IMG/VR virus record: IMGVR_UViG_3300010403_000039
Location: 1 to 38,396 of that record
DNA: 38,396 bases
From: a virus
Strand: one strand, 5' to 3'
How positions within the stretch are numbered: the stretch's first letter is position 1; each line of letters opens with the position of its first letter. Both the position numbers and the translations under genes were made by a program. This document shows positions 31,268-38,348 of this stretch, one piece after another. A model generated the notes under the pieces. It did not search any database and was not told the origin of the DNA. It saw only the letters and a list, made by a program, of their open reading frames with translations.

Positions 31268-33685
31268 ATGCCTAGCAAATTTGACCGACTAAGAGCTGGT
31301 GAAGTCGTAGAGATCGAGCCAGGAAGAAAGGGAAGATTAAACCAAGAAAATAAATCTTTCGAAACTTCAGACGGGCGCACCATGTATGTGGGCGATGACC
31401 CTGATTTCTATCCTGCGGATGATAACGCCTTGGCTTACTCTAGGGAAAAAGAAACATTACAGAGGGACATCAAGAAAGCCCCTGCGGGAGAATTCCTTTA
31501 CCAATTTGGTAATCAAGGAGTGGCGGGAGCTGCAAAGGATTGGTACAACAAGCTCACCAAGAAAGGCGATGACTATCTAAGGACTAAGCAAGTCCATGCG
31601 GATGTCTCTAATCAAATTTCTGAGGAATCTCCTTGGACTTCAGGAGCTGCAACGGTTGCCTCTTTCGTTCCTGATATTGCATTGACTAAGGGAATGAGTG
31701 CAATGAAGGCAGCCCCTGCATTAACCGCCCTTCATGCTGGCCCACGTATATTAGAGGAACCTGGACAAGTCGCAGCTGAGGCAGGAGTTTCCGCAGCTGG
31801 CGGTTTTCTAATCGATAAAGGAGCTAACTTTTTAAACAAGATAGCTCAAAGAAGGGGTCAAGCTAGAGCACTTCCAGGTCAAAAACAGGCAGTAAATGAG
31901 GCCAATGCAGCCCAAACCGAGCAATTTAATGCCCTAAAGCAAAATGTCAAAAGTGTTAATGAAGCCAGATTGCAACAGCATCAAGCCGACTTAAACACTC
32001 GGCAAAATACTATTTTACAGGAGCAAAACGCATATGAACAAAGGAAGCTCCAGCGAGATACTGAAGTTATTCGCCTTAAAAACAAAGCGGAAATGGAAAA
32101 GGCTCAAAGAGCGGCATCAGCTGCACAATCCGACGCCGAATATCGAACAGCCAAAGAAGCTGCCGATCTTGAAAATAAAAGGATGTCGGAAAAGTTTAAA
32201 AATGATCAAGCGAATTACCAACAGGCATTAAAAGAACTTCCTGAAATGCAAAAACGGGCTCAACAGGAATATAGCGAAAACGTCGTTAAGAACGCTGAAG
32301 GCATTGCCAAGGCATTTCCTAAGGATTCTAAAATCTATTCCTCTCAATTTGGAGCGGGTCAATTTATTGAAGATTCCCTGCAAAAGAGCGGGCTCGCTGG
32401 CTCACGCGAAGCGAACCAGGCTACCAGAATCTTAAAATCTCTTTTCCCAGAAGGGGAAATTCTTACTAGCAGTGAACTAGCTTCGAGATACAAGGCTTTA
32501 GAAGGAGCGATTCAGAAAGCAACCCCAGAAGTAAGGGAGGTGTTGAATGAATTCAAGACGTTCATGGGCGATAGATTGCCGACTATCCTGGCGGATAACA
32601 TGGCCTATTCTCGTGTTGTTCCAGCTCTAAAGAAGCAAGTCGAAAGAGAAGTGTTTAGTGTGCTCGATTCAATGGGAATTGCCGAGAGTGGAGTTGCTTC
32701 TCGCTCCTACCTGAAAAACCGAGCATCTACAAATATCAATCAGCTTTTCCGAGAGATGACCCCTGAAGATTTCATTCAGAAAATGCAAACGGGAGAAGTC
32801 AGAAATCTAATTCTAAAAGGCGTTATCAATCCTAATGATTTTTCATCAGGCGGGTTGGCATCCTTAAAGAGCGGAAGAAAGCCCCTGGCTATGTCCAGCA
32901 GTGAACTTGAACGCTTAGGCATTAACATTCCTAATCCGTCTCAAGTTAAGTATGACGAATTCAGCAACCTTTTTATGACTAAACTCGACAAGGCATTAGC
33001 TAAAGCCGAGCTGAAAATGATTGCGACTGACGTGGACGCTTCGACGAAACTAGGGGCGAAAGTAAGGAAAACTTATGGAACGGCCGAGCCAGTTGCTCCA
33101 CCTAATGCACCTATTGCCCCTGAGCCTATGGCTGCACCTCTTCCACCTGGCGAACTCCCACCTATTCCACCCACTCAGCTTCCTCCTCCTGTGGCTCCTC
33201 CACTCGCTCCGCCTATGCCTGGCAAACCAAACTTAATGGCTGAGCCAGGGGCTCCGATGCCTATTCCTGAGCCTATGTTACCAGGTGCTCAAGGTATGGC
33301 AGAAAGAGCGGGCGATATGCTAGAAAAACCTTTGCTACAAGGTGGCGGGGGTCAAATGAATAATTTGATGAAGTTGGGTGGATTGAAGTACTTGTTAGGA
33401 AAGGCAGCATTGCCAGCAGAGGCAGCATATTTGGGAATGAAGGGATTGACATCACCAACCGCAGCGGGCGAAGTTGCACGCATGTCATTCAAACAAGGAG
33501 GGATTCAAGCTATCGAGATGTGGGCTCAGAAGTACCCCTCGTATCACAATGGCATCCTTGAGAATCCTCAGGAAAGGCGATCGCTTACTAAAGAGGTTGA
33601 AGATGATTTTGAGATACCTATTGAACAAAAGGCAGTCATCCAGTCTAAAATTAATAGAGGGAAGCCCCTGCAAGAGAGGCTTTAG
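31268..33685 (+). CDS. Large internal virion / ejection protein with proline-rich hinge
   Basis: 805 aa, last gene of the virion operon. Residues 1-120 are mixed; 200-340 form one long coiled coil (NTRQNTILQEQNAYEQRKLQ, KEAADLENKRMSEKFKNDQA); a helical domain follows. Around 600-665 the chain is extremely proline-rich (PLPPGELPPIPPTQLPPPVA), then about 140 C-terminal residues are helical. Long coils joined by flexible hinges suit conduit-forming ejection proteins. Sequence does not identify a family. Its stop overlaps the end of a leftward tiny gene by four bases. Confidence 0.65.
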   Translation: MPSKFDRLRAGEVVEIEPGRKGRLNQENKSFETSDGRTMYVGDDPDFYPADDNALAYSREKETLQRDIKKAPAGEFLYQFGNQGVAGAAKDWYNKLTKKGDDYLRTKQVHADVSNQISEESPWTSGAATVASFVPDIALTKGMSAMKAAPALTALHAGPRILEEPGQVAAEAGVSAAGGFLIDKGANFLNKIAQRRGQARALPGQKQAVNEANAAQTEQFNALKQNVKSVNEARLQQHQADLNTRQNTILQEQNAYEQRKLQRDTEVIRLKNKAEMEKAQRAASAAQSDAEYRTAKEAADLENKRMSEKFKNDQANYQQALKELPEMQKRAQQEYSENVVKNAEGIAKAFPKDSKIYSSQFGAGQFIEDSLQKSGLAGSREANQATRILKSLFPEGEILTSSELASRYKALEGAIQKATPEVREVLNEFKTFMGDRLPTILADNMAYSRVVPALKKQVEREVFSVLDSMGIAESGVASRSYLKNRASTNINQLFREMTPEDFIQKMQTGEVRNLILKGVINPNDFSSGGLASLKSGRKPLAMSSSELERLGINIPNPSQVKYDEFSNLFMTKLDKALAKAELKMIATDVDASTKLGAKVRKTYGTAEPVAPPNAPIAPEPMAAPLPPGELPPIPPTQLPPPVAPPLAPPMPGKPNLMAEPGAPMPIPEPMLPGAQGMAERAGDMLEKPLLQGGGGQMNNLMKLGGLKYLLGKAALPAEAAYLGMKGLTSPTAAGEVARMSFKQGGIQAIEMWAQKYPSYHNGILENPQERRSLTKEVEDDFEIPIEQKAVIQSKINRGKPLQERL

Positions 33686-33795
33686 AATCTTTGAAAAAGC
33701 AATGTCAAAATAATTGCCATTGTCATTCCAAGCATAATAAAGAGGGTGATAATAATACTTATCAACCCTCTAACAAAATCATCATAGTCATACAT
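33682..33795 (-). CDS. 37-residue single-pass membrane peptide
   Basis: Read directly: Met at 33795 down to TAA at 33682-33684. An acidic start (MYDYDDFVRG) is followed by a long hydrophobic helix (LISIIITLFIMLGMTMAIIL) and a basic end (FQRF). AGAGGAA lies just before the ATG, overlapping the upstream resolvase stop, a coupled arrangement. The peptide-like hydrophobic helix argues it is translated, perhaps as a holin-like or regulatory membrane peptide. Against it, a hairpin (33741-33771) lies within the frame. Confidence 0.5.
   Translation of the reverse strand: MYDYDDFVRGLISIIITLFIMLGMTMAIILTLLFQRF
33741..33771 (-). terminator. Strong hairpin at the convergent operon ends
   Basis: AGAGGGTGATAA (33741-33752) pairs with TTATCAACCCTCT (33759-33771), 12 bp with one bulge around a six-base loop. 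On the minus strand it is followed by TTTATT, so it can stop the leftward operon; on the plus strand no T run follows. It lies inside the 37-residue frame, so either the peptide is spurious or the terminator is partial. Confidence 0.55.
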
Positions 33796-33796
33796 A

Positions 33797-34333
33797 CTAT
33801 TCCTCTAGGTAATTATTCCTAATCCACCATAAAGCCATGCTAGCAGCATCTAGAATGTGTTCCATATACTTTTCAGACTTAACCCTATTCTCATAATGCC
33901 ATTTGTCAGCATTGCCAAGGAAGGCCACCGTTTGATTGTGGGTGACTTCTTTCTTGCGCGTTTTGTTCCATTCATTCGGTCTAAATAAATGTGCCTTCTC
34001 AATACCGAATAGAGCCACCGCACCCCCTGATATGTGTGCTATAGAGGCTATTGCTCCACCGCTCCAACTCTTATTAAACATGACTGGCGGGGATTCAATA
34101 ATCACATAGTCGGCGTCTAGGTAACAATCTTTCAAAGCTTCCTCGTTCAGCATGTCAAGCATGTTTAGAATGGCCTCAGTGCCTGTATATTTGGCGGGAT
34201 TAACCAACACTTGGCAATTAGAAACGGCGAAGGCTGCGGGGTTGCTAGCAGGCATTTCGGCGTTGTAGGTAATCAAAGACAATCCCGTATTTCTTAAAGA
34301 AGGGTCTACCCCTAGAATTCTAACTTTTTCCAT
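33797..34333 (-). CDS. RuvC-like Holliday junction resolvase
   Basis: 178 aa. RNase H-fold catalytic residues are visible: Asp10 in ILGVDPSLRNTG, Glu80 in YVIIESPP, and Asp162 in MEHILDAASMALWW with His159. RuvC enzymes cut four-way junctions by paired nicks; phage versions resolve recombination intermediates and branched DNA before packaging. It follows the ssDNA-binding-like gene in a TAATG overlap, typical of a recombination pair. Confidence 0.88.
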   Translation of the reverse strand: MEKVRILGVDPSLRNTGLSLITYNAEMPASNPAAFAVSNCQVLVNPAKYTGTEAILNMLDMLNEEALKDCYLDADYVIIESPPVMFNKSWSGGAIASIAHISGGAVALFGIEKAHLFRPNEWNKTRKKEVTHNQTVAFLGNADKWHYENRVKSEKYMEHILDAASMALWWIRNNYLEE

Positions 34334-34863
34334 TATGAATTCTCCTTAGGGTAATAGTAGATACATGAAGGCTTGAAGCTTATGCCGTGTTCGGTCTTCA
34401 TGGTATTTTTCTTCGTGTATCGGAGAATGTCATAAACGACGACAATTCTTTCACCCCTGGCCAATTCATCTTCTAAATCCATAATTGGCGGGGTATGTGG
34501 GGGCTCAACTGTATTAACTGCTAAATAAACGGGAATTATATCTTTACTTTGAAACTTTAATAAAACATTCCCTGTATTTGTATGGCTGTCATTGTCCTTA
34601 ACCGTCTCATTCTTAATTACAGTTTCAACCTTTTCATCTCTTTCTATTGTCTGTATTCCCTTCAAGAATTCCTTATGCAATTCAGGATTAATGACGCAAG
34701 TCACTGAATATCTGGGAACAGTGGGCGAATTTGGATAACGGAAAGGATTAACTAAGTTACAGAATTTAACTTCTAAGAGCGGGGTTTTACATCCCGAGCT
34801 AATAGTTGTTATTAAGGGCTGACCTGGTTGGGGGTTTTTATAGACTTTACGCACTTGAGTCAT
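34333..34863 (-). CDS. Putative single-stranded DNA-binding protein (gp2.5/DUF2815-like)
   Basis: 176 aa from ATG 34863, chosen for its CAGGAGAAAATT site rather than the ATG eight codons upstream. The order of strands recalls T7 gp2.5/DUF2815 OB-fold proteins: CKTPLLEVKFCNLVNPF, TVPRYSVTCVINPELHKEFL, then ELARGERIVVVYDILRYTKK, and a final GISFKPSCIYYYP strand. No acidic C-terminal tail is present, unlike typical SSBs. Pairing with RuvC suggests a recombination or replication role. Pattern-level call. Confidence 0.55.
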   Translation of the reverse strand: MTQVRKVYKNPQPGQPLITTISSGCKTPLLEVKFCNLVNPFRYPNSPTVPRYSVTCVINPELHKEFLKGIQTIERDEKVETVIKNETVKDNDSHTNTGNVLLKFQSKDIIPVYLAVNTVEPPHTPPIMDLEDELARGERIVVVYDILRYTKKNTMKTEHGISFKPSCIYYYPKENS

Positions 34864-35115
34864 AATTTTCTCCTGGTTTTGAAGCAAATAAAATTGCCAA
34901 AAAGCAGTAGAAAACTAATTCGGCGATACGGCTTATTTCGTTTTGCTACGGCATTTTTTGGCGGTGCGTGTAAAAAAAACTTGCAAAACTAAAGAAACTT
35001 GACATATCTTGAATTTACAAGTGTTTCGCACGAACACTCTTTTTCGTGGGGGGGACGGCCTGTGGTAGGAATGTCCCTCCTTTATTTTCTTATTTGTTCA
35101 TATACCAAGAGAGGG
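34864..35115. other. Intergenic region with hairpins, no gene seen
   Basis: 252 bases without a supportable frame. AGTGTT (35020-35025) and AACACT (35033-35038) form a 6-bp stem followed by CTTTTT on the plus strand; a longer imperfect stem joins GGGGGGAC near 35050 and GTCCCTCC near 35076. TTGACA at 34999-35004 has no matching -10. It probably holds the promoter of the leftward ssDNA-binding/RuvC unit, but I could not locate it. Confidence 0.5.
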
Positions 35116-35355
35116 TTAGTTATCAACTTTTTTCTCTACAGTTGGTTGCGCTTCTGCCACTTCTGGAATTTTACCCACTTTGAAACTGCATACATTGACG
35201 TTATCTTCTTCCCTCAAGCCTAGTCCCATCATGACCGCATGAGCGAAAGATTGAATCAAGTGCATATGTAATTGTGGGTTCTTTTCTATGGCGTCTTGAA
35301 ACTTCTTTTCAACGGAGTCCTCACCGTTTATAATCATTGTGAAGTGCATTTTCAT
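35116..35355 (-). CDS. Hypothetical early protein
   Basis: 79 aa, starting four bases inside the stop of the upstream zinc protein. An N-terminal strand (MKMHFTMIINGED), a central helix (LHMHLIQSFAHAVMMGLGL) and a polar tail ending EAQPTVEKKVDN. Soluble; no family recognised. Confidence 0.6.
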   Translation of the reverse strand: MKMHFTMIINGEDSVEKKFQDAIEKNPQLHMHLIQSFAHAVMMGLGLREEDNVNVCSFKVGKIPEVAEAQPTVEKKVDN

Positions 35356-35735
35356 TTTTTACCCCCTTTAATTTTCTTGTCTAAATCCTTTTTGTTAACA
35401 ACAAAATCGGGCTTTCCTTCTGGCTTAGGATTAACTAAAATGTCTTTCCAATCAGGGCCCTTTTTAAGATCTTCTTTGAGCTGCATATTTTCTCTATGAA
35501 GTCCTAGAAAATACTTGGTGAAATCGACGCCCTGATTAATACAGTGCTCTTCAATTTCAATTTGAAGATCTCTCGGACATGTAATTAAAATATCGACATT
35601 CGACATTTTGGTTTCTCCTTTATTGGTTCGCTTATCTTCTCTAATAGAGCAGTTATGGCAAAGTTTTGGGGCTTCTGGGTCATTTGTGGGCCTCATAAAA
35701 TTATGGCCACAATGGGCACAAGGAATAGGAGGCAT
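35352..35735 (-). CDS. Zinc-ribbon protein with second internal start
   Basis: 127 aa. Residues 1-35 carry two Cys pairs, CAHC at 6-9 and CHNC at 26-29, a zinc ribbon. The remaining 84 residues begin MSNVDILITCPRDLQIEIEE and look like a separate helical domain with a lysine-rich tail. A perfect AAAGGAG sits eight bases before Met44 (35606), so a short product without the ribbon is likely made as well. Possibly nucleic-acid binding. The start abuts the previous stop. Confidence 0.65.
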   Translation of the reverse strand: MPPIPCAHCGHNFMRPTNDPEAPKLCHNCSIREDKRTNKGETKMSNVDILITCPRDLQIEIEEHCINQGVDFTKYFLGLHRENMQLKEDLKKGPDWKDILVNPKPEGKPDFVVNKKDLDKKIKGGKK

Positions 35736-35926
35736 TATTTACCCCCTATAATCTTGTTTATTTCTTCATTCATCAAATTGTCAAAAGCTTCCTCTACTTC
35801 TTTGTGAAAGGGTTTATGAAAAACCCTATCTTGAATAACTTCTTGGACACTCTTCTTTTCCATTATCGCCTCAAACCTAAGCTTTTCATAGGTTGCGTCG
35901 CTAATGTTCAGCACGATTTTTTTCAT
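35735..35926 (-). CDS. Ribbon-helix-helix (CopG/Arc-type) regulator
   Basis: 63 aa. MKKIVLNISDATYEKLRFEA and the following KKSVQEVIQDRV fit a strand-helix-turn-helix RHH fold, which dimerises and inserts a two-stranded sheet into the major groove. GGGAG precedes the ATG. The 100-base region ahead of it holds paired direct and inverted repeats at helical spacing, so autoregulation is likely. It probably controls the leftward genes 34333-35926 as the first gene of that sub-operon. Confidence 0.72.
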   Translation of the reverse strand: MKKIVLNISDATYEKLRFEAIMEKKSVQEVIQDRVFHKPFHKEVEEAFDNLMNEEINKIIGGK

Positions 35927-35947
35927 GGGGCTCCCTAGTGTTTATGT

Positions 35948-35983
35948 CGTGGTAGTGACATTATAGGCCGTGGTATTGCCTAT
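35948..35983 (-). promoter_or_regulatory. Candidate operator and promoter for the RHH regulator
   Basis: CGTGGTA occurs at 35948-35954 and 35969-35975, exactly 21 bases (two helical turns) apart. ATAGGC (35963-35968) and GCCTAT (35978-35983) form an inverted repeat interleaved with them. ATTATA at 35960-35965 reads TATAAT on the minus strand, a consensus -10 lying between the repeats; the matching -35 is weak. The layout suits repression by an RHH dimer pair. Confidence 0.6.
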
Positions 35984-36023
35984 ATTTTTGCGCACGAATT
36001 CTCTTTTTCAATTACTTCAAAAA

Positions 36024-36545
36024 TCATTTCTTCAAGGCTCCCTTAAGCAAATTCCAAAAGGCGTAACCCGTAGAGGCTCCCGTATATGTGACGGGTCTTA
36101 TTTCGCTTGTTTCATTCAAGAAAACTTGAATCCTAAACATGCGATTATGCTTTTTGCTAAATCGGATTGTTAAAGTGTTCTCCCCGTTTTTAAACTCAAT
36201 CGAGTCGATAAGTTCTAAGTCTTTTGACTTCTCTACCTGTTCGGGAATATCTACATAACCGCCCGTTTGTTCTTCTTGTGGTAAACTCATATGTTCCTTT
36301 AATGTTGCTTCTAGAGTCTCCATTACTTTTTTAGGTAGTTGCAACTCAATACCGTCGCTTTCCTCGTTGTTGTCCTTAACGTTCGCCGAATGTGAGGGGT
36401 TGGCTATAACTCGCCCCTCATCACCGCTTTCATGTCCTGAAGTGTCCAATAACTCGCTCTTAATCTTTCCTCGCTTGTTTCCCTTAGCGAACGGACGGCC
36501 CCTAGGCTTAGGCTTTTCTCTTTTGCTAGGTTCTCGATATACCAT
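36024..36545 (-). CDS. AT-hook-like DNA-binding protein
   Basis: 173 aa from ATG 36545, chosen because TAGAGGAACAAAT precedes it; a 30-residue longer frame has no such site. Residues 10-25 (KPKPRGRPFAKGNKRGK) contain an AT-hook core, RGRP, also seen in phage proteins with a GRPFxKGN start. A long acidic, helical middle and a beta/helix C-terminus follow (ENTLTIRFSKKHNRMFRIQV). The role is likely DNA binding. The N-terminal 47 residues share DNA with the next gene upstream. Confidence 0.65.
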   Translation of the reverse strand: MVYREPSKREKPKPRGRPFAKGNKRGKIKSELLDTSGHESGDEGRVIANPSHSANVKDNNEESDGIELQLPKKVMETLEATLKEHMSLPQEEQTGGYVDIPEQVEKSKDLELIDSIEFKNGENTLTIRFSKKHNRMFRIQVFLNETSEIRPVTYTGASTGYAFWNLLKGALKK

Positions 36546-36598
36546 ATTTGTTCCTCTATAAATTCGTTTAGGTTGTTTAGTTGTTCTTGTGCTTGCAC
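36404..36598 (-). CDS. Small helical protein overlapping the AT-hook gene
   Basis: 64 aa from GTG 36598, preceded by AAAGGGGGC. The sequence is helical and protein-like (LNNLNEFIEEQIWYIENLAK, GAVRSLRETSEERLRASYWT). It overlaps the AT-hook gene by 142 bases in another frame, an extensive overlap that may be real in a compact operon. No family recognised. Confidence 0.5.
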   Translation of the reverse strand: MQAQEQLNNLNEFIEEQIWYIENLAKEKSLSLGAVRSLRETSEERLRASYWTLQDMKAVMRGEL

Positions 36599-36682
36599 GA
36601 ACGCCCCCTTTGTGGTAGTTGGTGGGGATGCACACTTATACATAAACGTTGTATTTGTGTGCAATCCATATGTTTAAGTAAA

Positions 36683-36698
36683 GGGGGAATAACCCCCC
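36683..36698 (-). terminator. GC hairpin, possible partial terminator
   Basis: GGGGG (36683-36687) and CCCCC (36693-36697) with an AATAA loop. On the minus strand it is followed by TTTACTTAAA, a weak T run. Lies between the stop at 36703 and the start at 36598, so it could reduce read-through. Confidence 0.45.
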
Positions 36699-36702
36699 AT
36701 TG

Positions 36703-36945
36703 TTAACAGTTGTGTTTTATCATGCACTCGGCTAAGTGCTTTAAGTAGTCCACTATTGAAGCATTGTTAAAATCCAACCGAAAAAGCGTGCCAGCGATTT
36801 TGTTCCTTTCAACCCCTTGAGAGGCCAGAATTGCTTCAATAACTGTTTCGCTATCGATGAAATGAGTTTGCCCATTGTGTTCTATCTCCCATGTTGTAAA
36901 TGGTATCTCTTTCTCTTCAAAGAATTTTTGTAAATCCATCATCAT
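36703..36945 (-). CDS. Hypothetical early protein
   Basis: 80 aa; the ATG overlaps the upstream stop as ATGA, and two more ATGs follow it directly. Begins with a helix (LQKFFEEKEIPFTTWEIEHN), includes a HFIDSETVIEAIL segment and ends in a Cys-containing helix. Soluble; no family recognised. Confidence 0.6.
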   Translation of the reverse strand: MMMDLQKFFEEKEIPFTTWEIEHNGQTHFIDSETVIEAILASQGVERNKIAGTLFRLDFNNASIVDYLKHLAECMIKHNC

Positions 36946-37229
36946 GCTACGACCACCCTTCCTTGTATCAAATCTTTCATTTGATCATGGCTTAAGAGTT
37001 GAAAAGAAGCTATTGGAGCGCATTGCGTTAATTGCTTGCTGGTTGATGAACTGTATTTTTCTATGTTTTTAAACCAACGTTGTTCCGCATAGCTATAAGC
37101 TAGCAACGGATACCAACCATAGGAATACACAATATAGAAATGGTTATCGCTTATGGCGTGAAGATTGTTGGCTTGGAAGGGTTTTAAATCTTGTACGAAT
37201 GATCTTGCTTTTGCGTTAGTTGTTCTCAT
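36942..37229 (-). CDS. Small conserved phage protein (DUF8033-like)
   Basis: 95 aa. The core FYIVYSYGWYPLLAYSYAEQ, RWFKNIEKYSSSTSKQL fits a widespread phage family with a Y.VySYG..P....W..N..kYS.TTSkH layout. It is a small soluble protein of unknown function. Recognition is from memory of the pattern, so moderate. Confidence 0.65.
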   Translation of the reverse strand: MRTTNAKARSFVQDLKPFQANNLHAISDNHFYIVYSYGWYPLLAYSYAEQRWFKNIEKYSSSTSKQLTQCAPIASFQLLSHDQMKDLIQGRVVVA

Positions 37230-37260
37230 ATAATTACCTTGTAATTAGTGTTAATTTAAG

Positions 37261-37288
37261 GGCTAGGGAAGCTCGAATTTCCCTAGTC
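37261..37288 (-). promoter_or_regulatory. Stem-loop between early genes
   Basis: GGCTAGGGAA (37261-37270) pairs with TTCCCTAGTC (37279-37288), 10 bp with one G-U, around an eight-base loop. It lies in the 68-base gap between two leftward genes. On the minus strand only a short T run follows, so a processing site or weak terminator is more likely than a full stop. Confidence 0.45.
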
Positions 37289-37297
37289 CATCTTTAC

Positions 37298-37717
37298 TTA
37301 TCTTTTAATGTCGCCGTGCTCATCAAGTATGCCTGATTCAGTCAGCTTGACTTGCTTTTCGCTCCATTCGTCGCCAATAAAGGACTCTACAAGCCCCCTA
37401 ATGTCGTAGTAATATAGGAAATTGTCCCATAGTTCATAAGCAATCAAGGCGAATGGGTTGCCATGAGGGGAAGATTTAACAATGTTCATTTCCCCCGTGA
37501 CTTCATTCATATACTCATCAAATTTCACCTTAACGGCTTCATCAGCCATTTTTTCAAGTCGTCGGTATGTTGCCCCTATTGTCGTATCGTTCGGGCTTCC
37601 TTGGTCACATACTTCTTTAAAAACTCTATCAAAATTCTTATCGCATATTTCTTGAGTGATACACCCAACCATTTTGGTCAGGTGTTTGTTAATTAATTCT
37701 TCAGATAATTTCATCAT
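37298..37717 (-). CDS. Hypothetical early protein
   Basis: 139 aa with AAAGGAG eight bases before the ATG (a second ATG follows). Mostly helical and acidic (LSEELINKHLTKMVGCITQE, ATYRRLEKMADEAVKVKFDE), one Trp-rich part near DNFLYYYDIRGLVES. No family recognised. Confidence 0.62.
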   Translation of the reverse strand: MMKLSEELINKHLTKMVGCITQEICDKNFDRVFKEVCDQGSPNDTTIGATYRRLEKMADEAVKVKFDEYMNEVTGEMNIVKSSPHGNPFALIAYELWDNFLYYYDIRGLVESFIGDEWSEKQVKLTESGILDEHGDIKR

Positions 37718-37730
37718 TTCAATCTCTCCT

Positions 37731-38021
37731 TTATGCTATTTGTTCTTTGTATTGGTTTAGGGCTTCCTCTGCTGATTCGGCATGTATGCCCCAAAGAGAA
37801 TCCTTTTCGCTCCACATGCAGCAACACTTGCACACTTCCATTTTAACAACACCAAAAGCGTACAATTCTTCTTTGATAAACTTATTCATATAAGCTTGCT
37901 TTTCTTCCTCTGATTCAAAGTCTATTGCGGACTTGCCTTCGAAGGAATGAAAGAAATCGTCTTGATCAAAAAACACTTCGAACCTTGTTTCACCTTCATA
38001 AGCCTTTAACACTGGTTCCAT
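37731..38021 (-). CDS. Hypothetical Cys-containing early protein, first gene of leftward operon
   Basis: 96 aa; AGAGGTG precedes the ATG. Acidic alpha/beta protein with a CKCCC cluster around 64-68 and a following CMWSEKDSLWGIH segment, which could bind metal. It stands first behind the control region at 38022-38396, so probably expressed immediately after infection. Function unknown. Confidence 0.6.
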   Translation of the reverse strand: MEPVLKAYEGETRFEVFFDQDDFFHSFEGKSAIDFESEEEKQAYMNKFIKEELYAFGVVKMEVCKCCCMWSEKDSLWGIHAESAEEALNQYKEQIA

Positions 38022-38067
38022 TTTACACCTCTTTGTTGTTGTTGCTAACGTTGTTGTTTATGTCTAC

Positions 38068-38097
38068 ATTCTAACACATGCACACAATATTATGCAA
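38068..38097 (-). promoter_or_regulatory. Candidate leftward early promoter
   Basis: On the minus strand TTGCAT (38092-38097) and TAGAAT (38068-38073) with an 18-base spacer, 47 bases upstream of the first leftward gene. The first iteron overlaps the -35 and spacer, suggesting repression. Confidence 0.5.
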
Positions 38098-38231
38098 TAC
38101 AACAATGCAACATTTATTTCCTCCCTCTAAATTATTTCTCTTGACATTAACGCACAAGATATTATGCAAAACAACATTGACAAATAAAAGTGCTTGACAA
38201 ATAAGCGCACATTACGTTATGCAATCATGCA
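38080..38231. repeat. Three iterated 25-bp motifs (operator or iteron candidates)
   Basis: Copies at 38080-38104, 38152-38176 and 38207-38231 share GCACA, then TTATGCAA at fixed distance; the first two agree at 22 of 25 positions. Each is an imperfect palindrome (GCACA ... TATGC). A fourth weaker relative is at 38340. Spacings are 72 and 55 bases. Confidence 0.65.
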
Positions 38232-38319
38232 AACTTTCCCTTCAATAACTAGGTGTGAGCGGGCTTCGTGGGGTATGTGTGAGAGTGTTGACAAAGATGC
38301 AAGGCATATCAGATTGTGC

Positions 38320-38348
38320 TTGACAACAAATACACCCGTGCATACAAT
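38320..38348 (+). promoter_or_regulatory. Strong rightward sigma-70-type promoter
   Basis: TTGACA at 38320-38325, exactly 17 bases of spacer, TACAAT at 38343-38348: eleven of twelve consensus positions. It reads toward the window end with no gene behind it inside the window. Confidence 0.7.

Noticed and set aside
34999-35223. Rightward frame in the gap upstream of the ssDNA-binding-like gene
   Set aside because: Weak start, skewed composition and antisense to a real gene; judged a shadow.
38288-38316. TTGACA at 38288 as a full promoter
   Set aside because: The hexamer at 17 bases (AGATTG) does not resemble a -10; counted only as a -35-like element.
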